A stretch of DNA of 64,000 nucleotides from Chloroflexota bacterium (GCA_016213105.1 JACRBN010000024.1:62001-126000), one strand, 5' to 3'. Shown: positions 53,012 to 62,594, numbered from the stretch's first letter. Numbers and translations are program-made. Notes: a model not told the origin generated them from the sequence alone.

Positions 53012-54871
53012 ATGATCCCACAACGAATGTCCACCTACCTGCGCGAGCGCCTGCCCGAATCCACCTGGGACAAGCGCCTCGTCCGCGATGCAAACCTGTG
53101 TTTCCTCGAATTCGACTCGACCGACGTGGACCAGCTCGCCCGTCTTGGCATCGCGGTGGATGCACTCGGTCCGTACCGCGTCATCTGCATGTGGGACGAA
53201 GTCTCATCCCTCGAAATCGGCGGCTACCTGGTGGTGGACAATCTCGCCATGGGCAGGCCCTCGATGGGCGGCATCCGCATGTCGCCCGAGGTGACGCCCG
53301 CGGCCATCCACAACCTGGCGCGCGGCATGACGCTCAAGAATGCCGCGGCGCACCTGCCCTACGGCGGCGGGAAGTCGGGCATCGTCGCCGAGCATGGATT
53401 GACGCCCGAACAGCACAGCGAGGTCCTCCGCGGCTGGGCGCATCTCATCTATCGCTACCGCGACATCTACCTGCCCGGCCCCGACGTGGGCACCAACGAC
53501 GCCGACATGAAGACCATCGCCATCGAGAACGGCATCGACCATGCCCTCTCCAAGCCGGCCGACATGGGCGGCAACCGCATCGACCAGCTCGGCGCGGCGG
53601 CGGGCGGCACGGTCATCGCCCTGCAGGCCCTGCTCGAAGAATTGCCGCGGCTGAAAGTCCTGCCGCAGTTCGAGGCGCTGAGCATCCCCGCGGAAGTGAC
53701 CGTCTTGATCCAGGGCTTCGGCGCCGTCGGGGCGCATTCCGCCCGCATCCTGCGCGAACGCCTGCCCGCCGCGAAGGTCATCGGCATCTCCGACGCCGAT
53801 GGCTATCTGCACGACCCGAACGGGCTGCCGCTGGATGAACTCTTCGGACGCTGGCAGCGGGACGGCATTGTCACGCGCCGCTACTTCCTCGACCAGATGT
53901 CGGCGGGACGCGGCGGCTCGCTCAAGTATTCGACCGAGCCCAACGACCTGCTGCGCGAGAGCGCCTTCTGCCTGATCCCCGCCGCGCCCATCGCCAACTA
54001 CCTCGACATCGACGCCGCCTCCAAACCATCCATGACCGTCGACCGCATGGGGCGCTGGGTCGTCAGCGTGGAGGGCGCGAACACCTACTCGCCCGATCCT
54101 GTCCGCAAGGCCGCGCGCGCCCGCATGGAGCAGGCCGTCTACCGCCAGCGCGGAACCTTGATCGCTACCGATTACCTGGTCAACTCGGGCGGCGTCATCT
54201 TTGCCGCGCAGGAGAAGCTGATCAAGACCCCCGACGAACTGCGCATTCCGCAGGAGATGCTCGGGAACCGCCAGGCCGTGGACGGCTGGCTGCAAGCCCA
54301 TGCCGCCGAATTTGCCGCGCTGGCCGAAAAACGCCGCATCGCAGGCGACCGACACCGCGAGGAAGCCATTCGCCGCAACATGCGCGAGCTGGTTGACCTG
54401 CTCATCGCCGACTCGGACCTGCTGCCCTGTCACGCCGCCGAACGCATCAGCGTGCGCCGCATCGCCGCCAGGGAAAGCGGGCGCACCGCCGCCGACCTGA
54501 TGGAATCCCTGCCGACCATCGAGGTCAGCTGTTCCCTGCAGGAAGCCGCCGCCAAACTGGTCGAGGCGGGCAGTCCCATCCTGGCGGTGGTCACCTCCCA
54601 GGGCGGGCTGGCGGGCGTTCTCACCGAATGGGACGTCACCCGCGCCACGGCGCAGGGCGCGCCCGATTCCCAGCCCAGCGCCGAAGTCATGACGCAGGAC
54701 GTTGTCACCTGTCCGCCCGAGGCGGGCATCCTCGACATGCTGCGCCTGCTCGAATTGCACAAGATCTCTGCCATGCCCGTCGTGGAGGAGGGCCACGTGC
54801 GCGGCATGGTCAGCGCCGACCTGCTGGCGAAGAAGTCGCTGGCGCGGCTGCTGCAATCCCAGGTCGAATAG
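53012..54871 (+). CDS. Glutamate dehydrogenase fused to a C-terminal CBS pair
   Basis: The 619-residue protein has a Glu/Leu/Phe/Val dehydrogenase core: GRPSMGGIRMSPEVT, HLPYGGGKSGIVAEH (catalytic Lys), GPDVGTNDADMKTIA, the Rossmann site VLIQGFGAVGAHSARIL near residue 228, and VNSGGVIFAAQEKLI. A ~100-residue helical stretch links to a CBS pair at about residues 505-610 (VSCSLQEAAAKLVEAG, GVLTEWDVTRAT, MTQDVVTCPPEAG, HKISAMPVVEEGHVRGMVSADLL). It would interconvert glutamate and 2-oxoglutarate with NAD(P). The CBS part probably adds nucleotide control. TGGAGTG precedes the ATG. Confidence 0.9.
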   Translation: MIPQRMSTYLRERLPESTWDKRLVRDANLCFLEFDSTDVDQLARLGIAVDALGPYRVICMWDEVSSLEIGGYLVVDNLAMGRPSMGGIRMSPEVTPAAIHNLARGMTLKNAAAHLPYGGGKSGIVAEHGLTPEQHSEVLRGWAHLIYRYRDIYLPGPDVGTNDADMKTIAIENGIDHALSKPADMGGNRIDQLGAAAGGTVIALQALLEELPRLKVLPQFEALSIPAEVTVLIQGFGAVGAHSARILRERLPAAKVIGISDADGYLHDPNGLPLDELFGRWQRDGIVTRRYFLDQMSAGRGGSLKYSTEPNDLLRESAFCLIPAAPIANYLDIDAASKPSMTVDRMGRWVVSVEGANTYSPDPVRKAARARMEQAVYRQRGTLIATDYLVNSGGVIFAAQEKLIKTPDELRIPQEMLGNRQAVDGWLQAHAAEFAALAEKRRIAGDRHREEAIRRNMRELVDLLIADSDLLPCHAAERISVRRIAARESGRTAADLMESLPTIEVSCSLQEAAAKLVEAGSPILAVVTSQGGLAGVLTEWDVTRATAQGAPDSQPSAEVMTQDVVTCPPEAGILDMLRLLELHKISAMPVVEEGHVRGMVSADLLAKKSLARLLQSQVE

Positions 54872-54897
54872 CGGCGGAAGCCTGCAATCCTGATAAA

Positions 54898-54931
54898 AAA
54901 AATCCCCGACGTAACCGCGTCGGGGATTTTT
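54898..54931. terminator. Bidirectional terminator after GDH-CBS
   Basis: ATCCCCGACG (54902-54911) and CGTCGGGGAT (54918-54927) with flanking A and T runs serve both the GDH gene and the convergent lipoprotein gene. Confidence 0.85.
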
Positions 54932-54946
54932 GTTGAAACGGGAGGG

Positions 54947-55687
54947 TTATTCGATGGTAAAGCTCAGGGTTTCACCGTATGGAACGCCATCCAGGAAGGC
55001 TTCCACCGTATACGTGCCGACGGCGTGCCCCGATTCGTTCGGGCTGAACGTGAACCCGAAATAACCCGAGCCAGATTCCGTGGCCGTGGTCGTCAACTCC
55101 TGCGCCTGGCCCTCATAGGTGAAGACCACCTTGATCTGGGCACCCGCTTTGATGTTGGCCACCTCGACGGAGACGCTGGCGATGTCCATCACACCAAAGC
55201 TCGTGGTCGGGTTGATCGGGCTGGAATTGTCGCCCAGGTTTTCAGCGATCACAACGTTGACGATCCTGGGGGTGGGGTCGCCTTCCACGGTAAATGTGAC
55301 GGTTTTGGCCAGCACATTATTCAGATACACTTCGGCCGTGTACGCGCCCGGGGTGTGCCCAAACTCACTGGGCTGCAGGCTGAAACCGTAATAGCCCGAG
55401 CCCTCCTCATCGGCGGTCAGGGTGGTGTCTTCGTAGAGTTCCCCGCCCAGTTTGTACTGAACCTGCACCGTGGTGCCCACCACCAGGTCCGAGACTTCAA
55501 CGGACAGGTAGATCGTGTCGGCGGGCTGGTAGCTGGAGGTCGGGTCGACGGGCTGGAAATTTTCGGCCAGGCTCCTGGCCGTCACCACCTCGCCGATGGC
55601 GGGCGGACCGCTGCTGCCGCAGGCCAGCGAAAGGAGAAACGGAATGACCAGCGCAAACAGGGCAGGAAGCAGTTTGTTGCGTTTCAT
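54947..55687 (-). CDS. Lipoprotein with two tandem Ig-like repeats
   Basis: The 246-residue protein has a lipoprotein signal (LVIPFLLSLACGSS). Two copies of a ~95-residue repeat follow. The first is SLAENFQPVDPTSSYQPADT...TTVQVQYKLGGELYED...SGYYGFSLQPSEFGHTPGAYTAEVYL. The second is NLGDNSSPINPTTSFGVMDI...IKVVFTYEGQAQELT...SGYFGFTFSPNESGHAVGTYTVEAFL. Each looks like an Ig-type sandwich. It is probably a surface adhesion or binding protein of unknown ligand. AAAGGA lies before ATG 55687. Confidence 0.75.
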   Translation of the reverse strand: MKRNKLLPALFALVIPFLLSLACGSSGPPAIGEVVTARSLAENFQPVDPTSSYQPADTIYLSVEVSDLVVGTTVQVQYKLGGELYEDTTLTADEEGSGYYGFSLQPSEFGHTPGAYTAEVYLNNVLAKTVTFTVEGDPTPRIVNVVIAENLGDNSSPINPTTSFGVMDIASVSVEVANIKAGAQIKVVFTYEGQAQELTTTATESGSGYFGFTFSPNESGHAVGTYTVEAFLDGVPYGETLSFTIE

Positions 55688-55838
55688 GAGGGTGATCCTT
55701 TTGTACGGAAATGGGTGACGAAATGTCACTTATAATGAGTATACTCCCGGCTCCATGATGAACCGCTTAACAATCTTGTAGGTATATGAGATACCAGAGT
55801 TGGCGGTCGAATTTGGCTGTTTGGAAGGAGAAACTGTC

Positions 55839-56015
55839 ATGCTCATGAAAATCCTGAAAAACAAATATGTCATTGCCTGGGTTATCGTCTTTGCGCTCCT
55901 GACCCTCATCGGCATCTTCGCTCTGGACACTTCCTGGTGGGAGTCCGGCCTGTACTCTGCCATCCTGTCTGCCGTGGGAGTGGGCGGCTTTTGGTGGAAG
56001 GAAGAAGTCTGGTAG
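55839..56015 (+). CDS. Small single-helix membrane protein
   Basis: The 58-residue protein is a basic start (MLMKILKNK), one strong helix (VIAWVIVFALLTLIGIFAL) and a Trp-rich second hydrophobic part (WWESGLYSAILSAVGVGGFWW). AAGGAG lies 8 bases before ATG 55839. Function unknown. The gene ends 35 bases before the MerR-type gene and may be co-transcribed. Confidence 0.6.
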   Translation: MLMKILKNKYVIAWVIVFALLTLIGIFALDTSWWESGLYSAILSAVGVGGFWWKEEVW

Positions 56016-56050
56016 TTTTTCCTGCCCTGGGTGGGACATTTGACTGCCCC

Positions 56051-56797
56051 ATGAAACCTTTTCGCACCTCCGACCTGGCCCGCGCCGTGGGCATTCATCC
56101 CAATACCGTCCGCCTCTACGTGGATTGGGGCTTGATTCCGCCTGTCGAGCGGAATGAATCAGGCTATCGGCTTTTCACGCAAAAGCATCTGGATTGTCTG
56201 CGTCTGGCGCGGATGATCTATTCATCTGAGTATCCAGGTCGGGATTTGCGGGCTTCGAGCAACGAGATCATCCAACATGCCGTCGTGGATGATTGGACTG
56301 GCGCATTGGAAAAAGCGCGCGAACATTTGGCTGCGGTGAAAGCCGAGTTGAAGTCTGCCAATCAAGCTGCGAAGTTACTTGAACACTGGGCGCAAAACAT
56401 GGCAGCGGAGTCAGATGGGGAGCCGCTGGTAATGGGTGAAGTTTCGAAGTTACTCGGCGTCAGCATGGATATGCTCCGCAACTGGGAACGCAATGGACTC
56501 ATCAGCGTGCGGCGCAACTCTTACAATAATTATCGCCTCTTCAGTAAAAGGGACATCGAACGCCTGCAAGTTATCCGTATGTTGAGCCATGCGGGCTACA
56601 GTCACATGGCAATGCTGAGGATGTTCATTGAATTGGATGGGGGGAAAACGCGCGGCTTGAAGAAGGTCCTCGATACGCCGCGCGAGGATGAAGACATCTT
56701 CACCGCCGCCGACCACTTACTGTCCACCCTGCATGGTCAGGAAAAACTGGCGAAGAATGTCATCAAGTTGATTAAAGAGATTATCAAGGCAGGGTAG
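56051..56797 (+). CDS. Regulator with two MerR-type DNA-binding domains
   Basis: The 248-residue protein has one MerR helix-turn-helix at the N-terminus (FRTSDLARAVGIHPNTVRLYVDWGLIPPVERNESGYRLFTQ). A second begins near residue 132 (LVMGEVSKLLGVSMDMLRNWERNGLISVRRNSYNNYRLFSKRDIE). Between them is a coiled-coil stretch. Classic MerR proteins have only one such domain. It lies convergent to the aldo/keto reductase pair and may control them. No clear ribosome-binding site lies before ATG 56051. Base composition is lower in GC than nearby. Confidence 0.78.
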   Translation: MKPFRTSDLARAVGIHPNTVRLYVDWGLIPPVERNESGYRLFTQKHLDCLRLARMIYSSEYPGRDLRASSNEIIQHAVVDDWTGALEKAREHLAAVKAELKSANQAAKLLEHWAQNMAAESDGEPLVMGEVSKLLGVSMDMLRNWERNGLISVRRNSYNNYRLFSKRDIERLQVIRMLSHAGYSHMAMLRMFIELDGGKTRGLKKVLDTPREDEDIFTAADHLLSTLHGQEKLAKNVIKLIKEIIKAG

Positions 56798-56818
56798 TCA
56801 AATCGAAATAAATAAATA

Positions 56819-56853
56819 TTGCTCAGTCGCGAGTCAAGCCCGCGACTGAGCAA
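56819..56853. terminator. Terminator between MerR and AKR genes
   Basis: TTGCTCAGTCGCG (56819-56831) and its complement (56841-56853) surround a 9-base loop between convergent genes. Confidence 0.8.
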
Positions 56854-56873
56854 ACTAAACATACGGTCTTTCT

Positions 56874-57863
56874 TCACCGCCCCAAAATACGGCTAATCTC
56901 AACCATCTGATCCGAGTTCAGCGGACCGAATTCCATAGCTTTGGAATTTTCCTCCACTTGTTTGACCGTGCGGAAGCCAGGGATGGGAATGGTCTTGAGA
57001 CTGCGCGCCCACAGCCAGGCTAAAGCTCCCTGTGAAATGGAGCGCCCATTGCTGGCGAGGATTTCGCGGATCGCGTCGACTTTCTTCATGTAGTCCGCGC
57101 TGGCTTTGCCGTCCTTGAAATACTTCATCCACTCCGGGCTTTTCTGCCCACGCACATCGTCGGCAGATGGCCTGACATCGCCAACATATTTTCCAGTCAG
57201 CAATCCCATCGCCAGCGGACCGCGATTGATTACCGCCAGATTTTCTCGTTCACAGATGGCGATGATGGCGGCGTTATCATCCAACACATTCAACTCGGAT
57301 TGAATGGTCGCGCAATGTTCGCCGCCTGCAAAAAATTCTGCGCTCTTGGGGAAGTCGGTGCTCCAGCCATAGGCGCAAATTTTTTCTTCAGCCACCAGTT
57401 CTTCGAGCGTATCACGCATGGGACCAGCCTTCTCGGCTGGGAAACCGTTGTCGTGGAACTGGTACAGGTCGATGTAATCCGTATCCAGCCGTCGCAGTGA
57501 ATCTTCACAGGCTTGGCGGATGCCCGCTGGGGTGGTGTCACTACCCGTTACCTGACGGGTGGATTCGTCGAACACTGCGTTGAATTTGGTGGCGATCACC
57601 ACCTGTTCGCGCCGACCTTTCAGGGCTTGCCCCAGAACCCTTTCACTGTGACCTGCGCCATAAACATTGGCGGTATCAAAGAAGGTCACGCCCAAATCGA
57701 GAGCAGCGTGAATGGCGCGGGTGGACTCGTTATCGTCAACTTCGCCCCAGCCCAAGGGTGTCTCGCCTGCCCAGAAGGGGCCGCCGATTGCCCAACAGCC
57801 CATTCCCATCGTGCTGACTTCGATGTTCGAACGTCCAAGTGTTCTTGTCAATTTTGCTTTCAT
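56874..57863 (-). CDS. Aldo/keto reductase (copy 1)
   Basis: The 329-residue protein has the AKR barrel: GMGCWAIGGPFW, GVTFFDTANVYGAGHSERVLGQALKG, with Asp and Tyr of the tetrad, VVIATKF (Lys) and DYIDLYQFHDNG (His). The C-terminal NADPH-binding region has ALAWLWARSLKTIPIPGFRTVKQVEEN. It reduces aldehydes or ketones with NADPH. It is a tandem paralogue of the gene at 57884, sharing near-identical C-terminal wording. ATG 57863 follows TGGAGA. Both AKR genes are on one strand, 20 bases apart. Confidence 0.92.
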   Translation of the reverse strand: MKAKLTRTLGRSNIEVSTMGMGCWAIGGPFWAGETPLGWGEVDDNESTRAIHAALDLGVTFFDTANVYGAGHSERVLGQALKGRREQVVIATKFNAVFDESTRQVTGSDTTPAGIRQACEDSLRRLDTDYIDLYQFHDNGFPAEKAGPMRDTLEELVAEEKICAYGWSTDFPKSAEFFAGGEHCATIQSELNVLDDNAAIIAICERENLAVINRGPLAMGLLTGKYVGDVRPSADDVRGQKSPEWMKYFKDGKASADYMKKVDAIREILASNGRSISQGALAWLWARSLKTIPIPGFRTVKQVEENSKAMEFGPLNSDQMVEISRILGR

Positions 57864-57883
57864 GTTTTTCTCCATTATACAAT

Positions 57884-58888
57884 TCAGGATCGACCCAGAA
57901 TGCGGTCAATCTCAGCCATTTGACTTGAATTCAGCGGACCGAACTCCATTGCCTTGCAATTCTCCTCGACCTGCGCGACGGTCTTGAAGCCGGGAATCGG
58001 CACCGTCAGCGGACTGCGCGCCCAGATCCAAGCCAGCGCGCCCTGGGTGAGGGTCCTGCCGCCGCTGGTCAGCACCTCGCGGATGGAGGCCAGTTTGTCG
58101 AGCCAATCCTGGGTGGGTTTGCCGCCCTTGAAACCAGGATGCCACTCGGCATGGTGGCGCACGTCATCATCGGCAAAGGTGCTGGTGGGGGCGAACTTGC
58201 CCGTCAGCAGCCCCATCCCCAGCGGGCCGCGGTTGATGCTGGCGAGATTCCATTCCTCGCACAGGGCCAGCAGTTCCATGTTGCCATCCAGCACGCTCAA
58301 TTGCTGTTGGACGACGCTGCAATTCGGCGAGGTGGAAAAGGCTTTGACAGCGTCGATGCGGTCGGTGCTCCACCCGTAGGCGCGGATCTTGCCCTGCTTC
58401 ACCAAATCTTCCAGCACTTCGCGGGCTTCCAGCGCGCGCTCGACCGTCAGGCCCCAAACGTGCAGTTGGTACACGTCGATGTAGTCGGTGCCCAGGCGTT
58501 TCAGGCTGGTCTCCGCGCTCTCGCGTAGGCGGCTGGCCACATTGCTATCCTCTTCCTTGTCGTCGTAGAAGATCACGGCTTTGGCGGCTTCGTCCACCTG
58601 ATAACCAAACTTGGTGGCGATGACGATCTTGTCCCGTTTGCCCTTGAAGGCTTGCGCCAGCAGGCGTTCGCTGTGACCTGCGCCGTAGTTGGCGGCGGTA
58701 TCGAAGAAGGTCGCGCCCAGTTCAAACGCGCGGTGAATGGCGCGCAGGGACTCGGCGTCGTCCACGCCGCTCCAGCCAGCGGGGGAGCCGTTGAAGGTCC
58801 AGGGTCCGCCCACCGCCCAGCATCCCAGGCCGAGGGCGCTGACTTCGATTCCAGAACGTCCGAGAGTACGAGTGAGTTTTGCAGTCAT
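57884..58888 (-). CDS. Aldo/keto reductase (copy 2)
   Basis: The 334-residue protein has the same tetrad region as copy 1 (GATFFDTAANYGAGHSERLLAQAFKG, IVIATKFGYQ, DYIDVYQLHVWG) and the ending AWIWARSPLTVPIPGFKTVAQVEEN. It is upstream of copy 1 on the minus strand, with 20 bases between, so both are likely one transcript. AAAGGA lies before ATG 58888. The pair differ most in the substrate loops, suggesting different carbonyl substrates. Confidence 0.92.
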   Translation of the reverse strand: MTAKLTRTLGRSGIEVSALGLGCWAVGGPWTFNGSPAGWSGVDDAESLRAIHRAFELGATFFDTAANYGAGHSERLLAQAFKGKRDKIVIATKFGYQVDEAAKAVIFYDDKEEDSNVASRLRESAETSLKRLGTDYIDVYQLHVWGLTVERALEAREVLEDLVKQGKIRAYGWSTDRIDAVKAFSTSPNCSVVQQQLSVLDGNMELLALCEEWNLASINRGPLGMGLLTGKFAPTSTFADDDVRHHAEWHPGFKGGKPTQDWLDKLASIREVLTSGGRTLTQGALAWIWARSPLTVPIPGFKTVAQVEENCKAMEFGPLNSSQMAEIDRILGRS

Positions 58889-58999
58889 GATTGTTTCCTT
58901 TCGGGTTCTATTTTACGCCGATATTGCCGACATCCCACCCGACTTTGAGTAGTAAAATGACTGCACCCACCACAACGAAAATCGGAAAGGTCGTTACGC

Positions 59000-59926
59000 A
59001 TGTCGGAGAATTTGAGTCAGGGGACTTGGACAGGGGCAAGACAGACCATGGCAGCCTGGACGAGGGTTATCGATTCTTTGGAAAACGTTCCCGCCGATTA
59101 CAAGTATTTCTTCGAAGAACGAAACATCGCGGGCCAAAGTTTTCCGTTCACCCTGTTTGCGCCTTCACTCGTGAAATCCAAAGGAAAAACCACTGAAAAA
59201 ATGGTTTGTGATATGGATGACGCCATTCACATTCTTGAGCGAAAGGATGGTCAGGTTATCGCAAAGAGTTATCCATATCAAGATGTTTGCATGTTGGAGA
59301 TGGGCAGCATTCTGCTCAGTTCTTGGCTGACCGTCAGCGGAATCACCGACACGGGCGCGGCAGATACTTCCACCATTGACTTCAACACGTCGGGCTTTCG
59401 TTACTACGAACTCTTCCTGAAAAAACTTCGCCCTTCGCTTGAAGACGTTCGCGAAGGGCAGTCAAGAGCGGAACAGGGCAAATTCGATTATTTGTCCACG
59501 CTGAACTTCAAACTTATGAACTACGGACGAAACAGCCTAATCGGCGGGGAAACCGTTCGGCAGGTCATCCTACAGCCCGAAATCAAGAAACCCGTTTGGG
59601 CAATGCTCGGGGACCTGTTCCAAAAGCTGGTCACGCCGCCGCATCTGACTGTGTTGACAAGTCACGAACTGATTCTGATCGAAGATGTCGGGCGCGGCAG
59701 GAAGGCACACGAGTCACAATACGGCGGCATCTGGCAGTATATTCCGCTGCAAAGCATTCAATCGGCGGACTGGTCAGAAACAGGGGATGACTGTTTGACT
59801 CTTTCGCTCACAGTCACCCCTCATCAGACCATCGAAAAAATCTTTTCCGTTGGCACCCAGACTGAACTGAGACAGTGCTGCGTCCAGCTACAGGAAACAA
59901 TTGGGGGAAACCAGGACTTTGCCTAA
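59000..59926 (+). CDS. Protein of unknown function (308 residues)
   Basis: I do not recognise the family. It is a soluble protein with IDSLENVPADYKYFFEERN, a VCDMDDAIHILERKDGQVI strand pair, MGSILLSSWLTVSG and LTVLTSHELILIEDVG near the C-terminus, reminiscent of PH-like folds used as two copies. AAAGG lies 10 bases before ATG 59000. It is divergent from the AKR genes and upstream of the class II uvrA. GC content is below that of neighbours. Confidence 0.6.
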   Translation: MSENLSQGTWTGARQTMAAWTRVIDSLENVPADYKYFFEERNIAGQSFPFTLFAPSLVKSKGKTTEKMVCDMDDAIHILERKDGQVIAKSYPYQDVCMLEMGSILLSSWLTVSGITDTGAADTSTIDFNTSGFRYYELFLKKLRPSLEDVREGQSRAEQGKFDYLSTLNFKLMNYGRNSLIGGETVRQVILQPEIKKPVWAMLGDLFQKLVTPPHLTVLTSHELILIEDVGRGRKAHESQYGGIWQYIPLQSIQSADWSETGDDCLTLSLTVTPHQTIEKIFSVGTQTELRQCCVQLQETIGGNQDFA

Positions 59927-60008
59927 ATCGGTCAGGGCGCATCAGTCTCCATAACTCTCCACTTGCCCACCAGGGTTGTACAATGGAAATAAAAACAGCG
60001 GAGAACAA

Positions 60009-62531
60009 ATGAATTCCAACATCATCATTCGCAACGCCCGCCTGCACAACCTCAAAAACGTGACCCTTGAAATTCCCAAGAACCAGCTCGTCGTCATGAC
60101 GGGACTATCGGGATCGGGCAAGTCCACGCTGGCATTCGACATCCTGCACAAGGAAAGCCTGCGCCAGTTGTTCGAGTCCCTCGGCATCGTCACGGATGGA
60201 CTCGCCAAACCGCCCGTGGACTCCATCGTCGGCTTGTCACCCTCCATCAGCGTTGACCAGCACCTGACGAATCACAGTCCCCGCTCGACGGTTGGAACCG
60301 TCACCGAAGTCTTCACCTATCTGCGGGTTTTGTTCGCCCGTCTCGGTCATCGCCCCTGCCCAAAGTGTGGAAATGATGTCCCACCGCCCACCTACGAATC
60401 CGCCGACGAAAACTGGCAGGATGAATCCGACGAAAGCCCCGATGGTTCCTATCCCTGCCCGCATTGCGGCGCGGCTGTGCCTGAGATGGGCATGGCAAAC
60501 TTCTCGTTCAACAAGCCCGCGGGAGCCTGCCCGATCTGCACGGGCTTGGGCGTGGTCCGCCAGCCCATTGTCAGCCGCCTCGTGGACGAGAGCAAGAGCA
60601 TCCCAGAACTTCCCGTCGACGGCTGGATCGAGTTCCACGGTAACCACTACAGCCAGATCATGAAGAACGCGGGCAAGTATTTCGGTTTCGAGTTCGACAC
60701 GTCCAAACCCGTCAAGGATTTCACCCCCACCCAACGCGACCTCTTTTTGTACGGCAGCGACAGCCCGCAGTTCCGCCGCCACTATCCTAATGTCAAGCCA
60801 CCCGCCACCAACGCGCAGGGACGCTTCGAGGGCGTGGTCACCAACCTTCAGCGCCGCTACAACGAGCACGCCACCAACGCCGCCTATCTCGAAAAGCTGG
60901 AGCACCTCTTCACGACCCAGCCCTGCCTCGATTGCGAAGGCACGCGCCTGCGCCCCGAAAGCCGCGCCGTCACTGTGGCGGGCGAGACCATCATCAAGAT
61001 TTCGCACCTGCCGCTCAACGACCTCGACGCGTGGATCAAGTCCCTGCCGCCGCATTTCACCGCCGAGGAAATGCGCATCGCCCAATCGATTTTGGATGAC
61101 CTGTTCGAGCGCGTCGGGCGACTGCTGGAAGTGGGAGTCGGCTACCTGAGTTTGGAACGCTCCTCGCCGACTCTTTCTGCGGGCGAAGCCCAACGCCTGC
61201 GGCTGGCTGCCCTGCTCGGGTCTGGTCTGACGGGCGTGCTTTACATCCTCGACGAGCCGACGATTGGTCTGCACTCCCGCGACACCGCGAGGCTGATCAA
61301 CGTCATGCGCCGTCTGCGCGATTTGGGCAACACCGTGCTGGTGGTGGAGCACGACCTTGACCTGATCAAAGCCGCCGATTATCTGATCGACGTCGGACCT
61401 GGCGCTGGCAAGCACGGCGGACAGATCGTCGCGGCTGGCACGCCCGCCGAAGTGGCGCAAACGAAAGGCTCGCTGACGGGTGAGTTTCTCGCGGGGATCA
61501 CGTCCGTCCCGATCCCAGAACATCGCCGCGAACCCAATCACAAAGCGCTGATCATCAACGGGGCGCGCCAATTCAACCTGCACAACCTGACAGTGAAGAT
61601 TCCACTCGGGCTGTTGGTTGCCGTCACGGGCGTCTCAGGCTCGGGCAAGTCCTCGCTGATCTTTGACATCCTCGACCTCGCCGCGCGTCAAAAACTGAAC
61701 GGCGCGAACGAGATCCCAGGCGAACACGACTCCATCACGGGCTGGGATCATATCGACAAAGTCATCACCATCGACCAGGCGCACATCGGGCGCATCCCGC
61801 GCTCGAACGCCGCGACTTATTCCGACACGTTCACGCCCATCCGCGAGACCTTTGCCGCCACGCCCGAAGCCAAGAAGAATAAGATCACCGCGCGGCATTT
61901 CTCGTTCAACGTCCCAGGCGGACGCTGTGAACGCTGCGAAGGCGCGGGCACGTTGACGGTCAAGATGCACTTCCTGCCCGATGTTGAGGTGCGCTGTCCC
62001 GCCTGCCGCGGACGCCGCTTCAAGAAAGAAACTCTCGCCGTCAAGTATCGCGGCTACGATATTTCGCAGGTGCTGAACATGACAGTCGAAGAAGCGCTGG
62101 CTTTGTTCGCCGATGTCCCCGCCGCTCAATCCCGCCTGAAAGTGATGTCCGATGTCGGATTGGGCTACCTGCAACTCGGTCAGCCCGCGACAACTTTATC
62201 TGGCGGCGAAGCTCAGCGCGTCAAACTCGCCAAGGAACTCGGACGCCGCTCGACGGGTCGCACCCTCTACTTGCTCGACGAACCGACCACGGGTCTGCAT
62301 CCCGCTGACACCGTCCGCCTGCTCGAAGTCCTGCAAAGATTGGTGGACGCGGGCAACAGCGTCCTCGTCGTCGAACACAACCTCGATTTGGTCAAGGCAG
62401 CGGATTGGGTCATCGACCTCGGTCCCGAAGGCGGCATGGCAGGCGGTCAACTCCTCGCCCAAGGCACCCCCGAAGATGTGGCGAAGGTGAAGGGGTCGTA
62501 CACGGGTCAGTGTTTGATGGGGATGCTATAG
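60009..62531 (+). CDS. UvrA paralogue, class II (UvrA2) ABC ATPase
   Basis: The 840-residue protein has both UvrA ABC modules ([41 protein letters not shown]), signature LSAGEAQRLRLAAL and [18 protein letters not shown], and the zinc modules CPKCGNDVPPP...CPHCG and CERCEGAGTLTVKM. It is ~120 residues shorter than the class I protein at 38690 and the region between Walker A and signature 1 that binds UvrB is reduced. Class II UvrA proteins are linked to drug and DNA-damage tolerance. CGGAGAA lies before ATG 60009. Confidence 0.92.
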   Translation: MNSNIIIRNARLHNLKNVTLEIPKNQLVVMTGLSGSGKSTLAFDILHKESLRQLFESLGIVTDGLAKPPVDSIVGLSPSISVDQHLTNHSPRSTVGTVTEVFTYLRVLFARLGHRPCPKCGNDVPPPTYESADENWQDESDESPDGSYPCPHCGAAVPEMGMANFSFNKPAGACPICTGLGVVRQPIVSRLVDESKSIPELPVDGWIEFHGNHYSQIMKNAGKYFGFEFDTSKPVKDFTPTQRDLFLYGSDSPQFRRHYPNVKPPATNAQGRFEGVVTNLQRRYNEHATNAAYLEKLEHLFTTQPCLDCEGTRLRPESRAVTVAGETIIKISHLPLNDLDAWIKSLPPHFTAEEMRIAQSILDDLFERVGRLLEVGVGYLSLERSSPTLSAGEAQRLRLAALLGSGLTGVLYILDEPTIGLHSRDTARLINVMRRLRDLGNTVLVVEHDLDLIKAADYLIDVGPGAGKHGGQIVAAGTPAEVAQTKGSLTGEFLAGITSVPIPEHRREPNHKALIINGARQFNLHNLTVKIPLGLLVAVTGVSGSGKSSLIFDILDLAARQKLNGANEIPGEHDSITGWDHIDKVITIDQAHIGRIPRSNAATYSDTFTPIRETFAATPEAKKNKITARHFSFNVPGGRCERCEGAGTLTVKMHFLPDVEVRCPACRGRRFKKETLAVKYRGYDISQVLNMTVEEALALFADVPAAQSRLKVMSDVGLGYLQLGQPATTLSGGEAQRVKLAKELGRRSTGRTLYLLDEPTTGLHPADTVRLLEVLQRLVDAGNSVLVVEHNLDLVKAADWVIDLGPEGGMAGGQLLAQGTPEDVAKVKGSYTGQCLMGML

Positions 62532-62537
62532 AAACAG

Positions 62538-62572
62538 CAGACTTCCGAAGTTTTGGAAACTTCGGAAGTCTG
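62538..62572. repeat. CAGACTTCCGAAGTTT palindrome
   Basis: Perfect 16-bp arms (62538-62553 with 62557-62572) around TGG, 6 bases after the UvrA2 stop. No T run. Confidence 0.7.
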
Positions 62573-62594
62573 GAATGATATGCCGACGTATTGA

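Noticed and set aside
53204-54856. 550-residue open frame opposite the GDH-CBS gene
   Set aside because: Antisense to a convincing dehydrogenase; no start signal.
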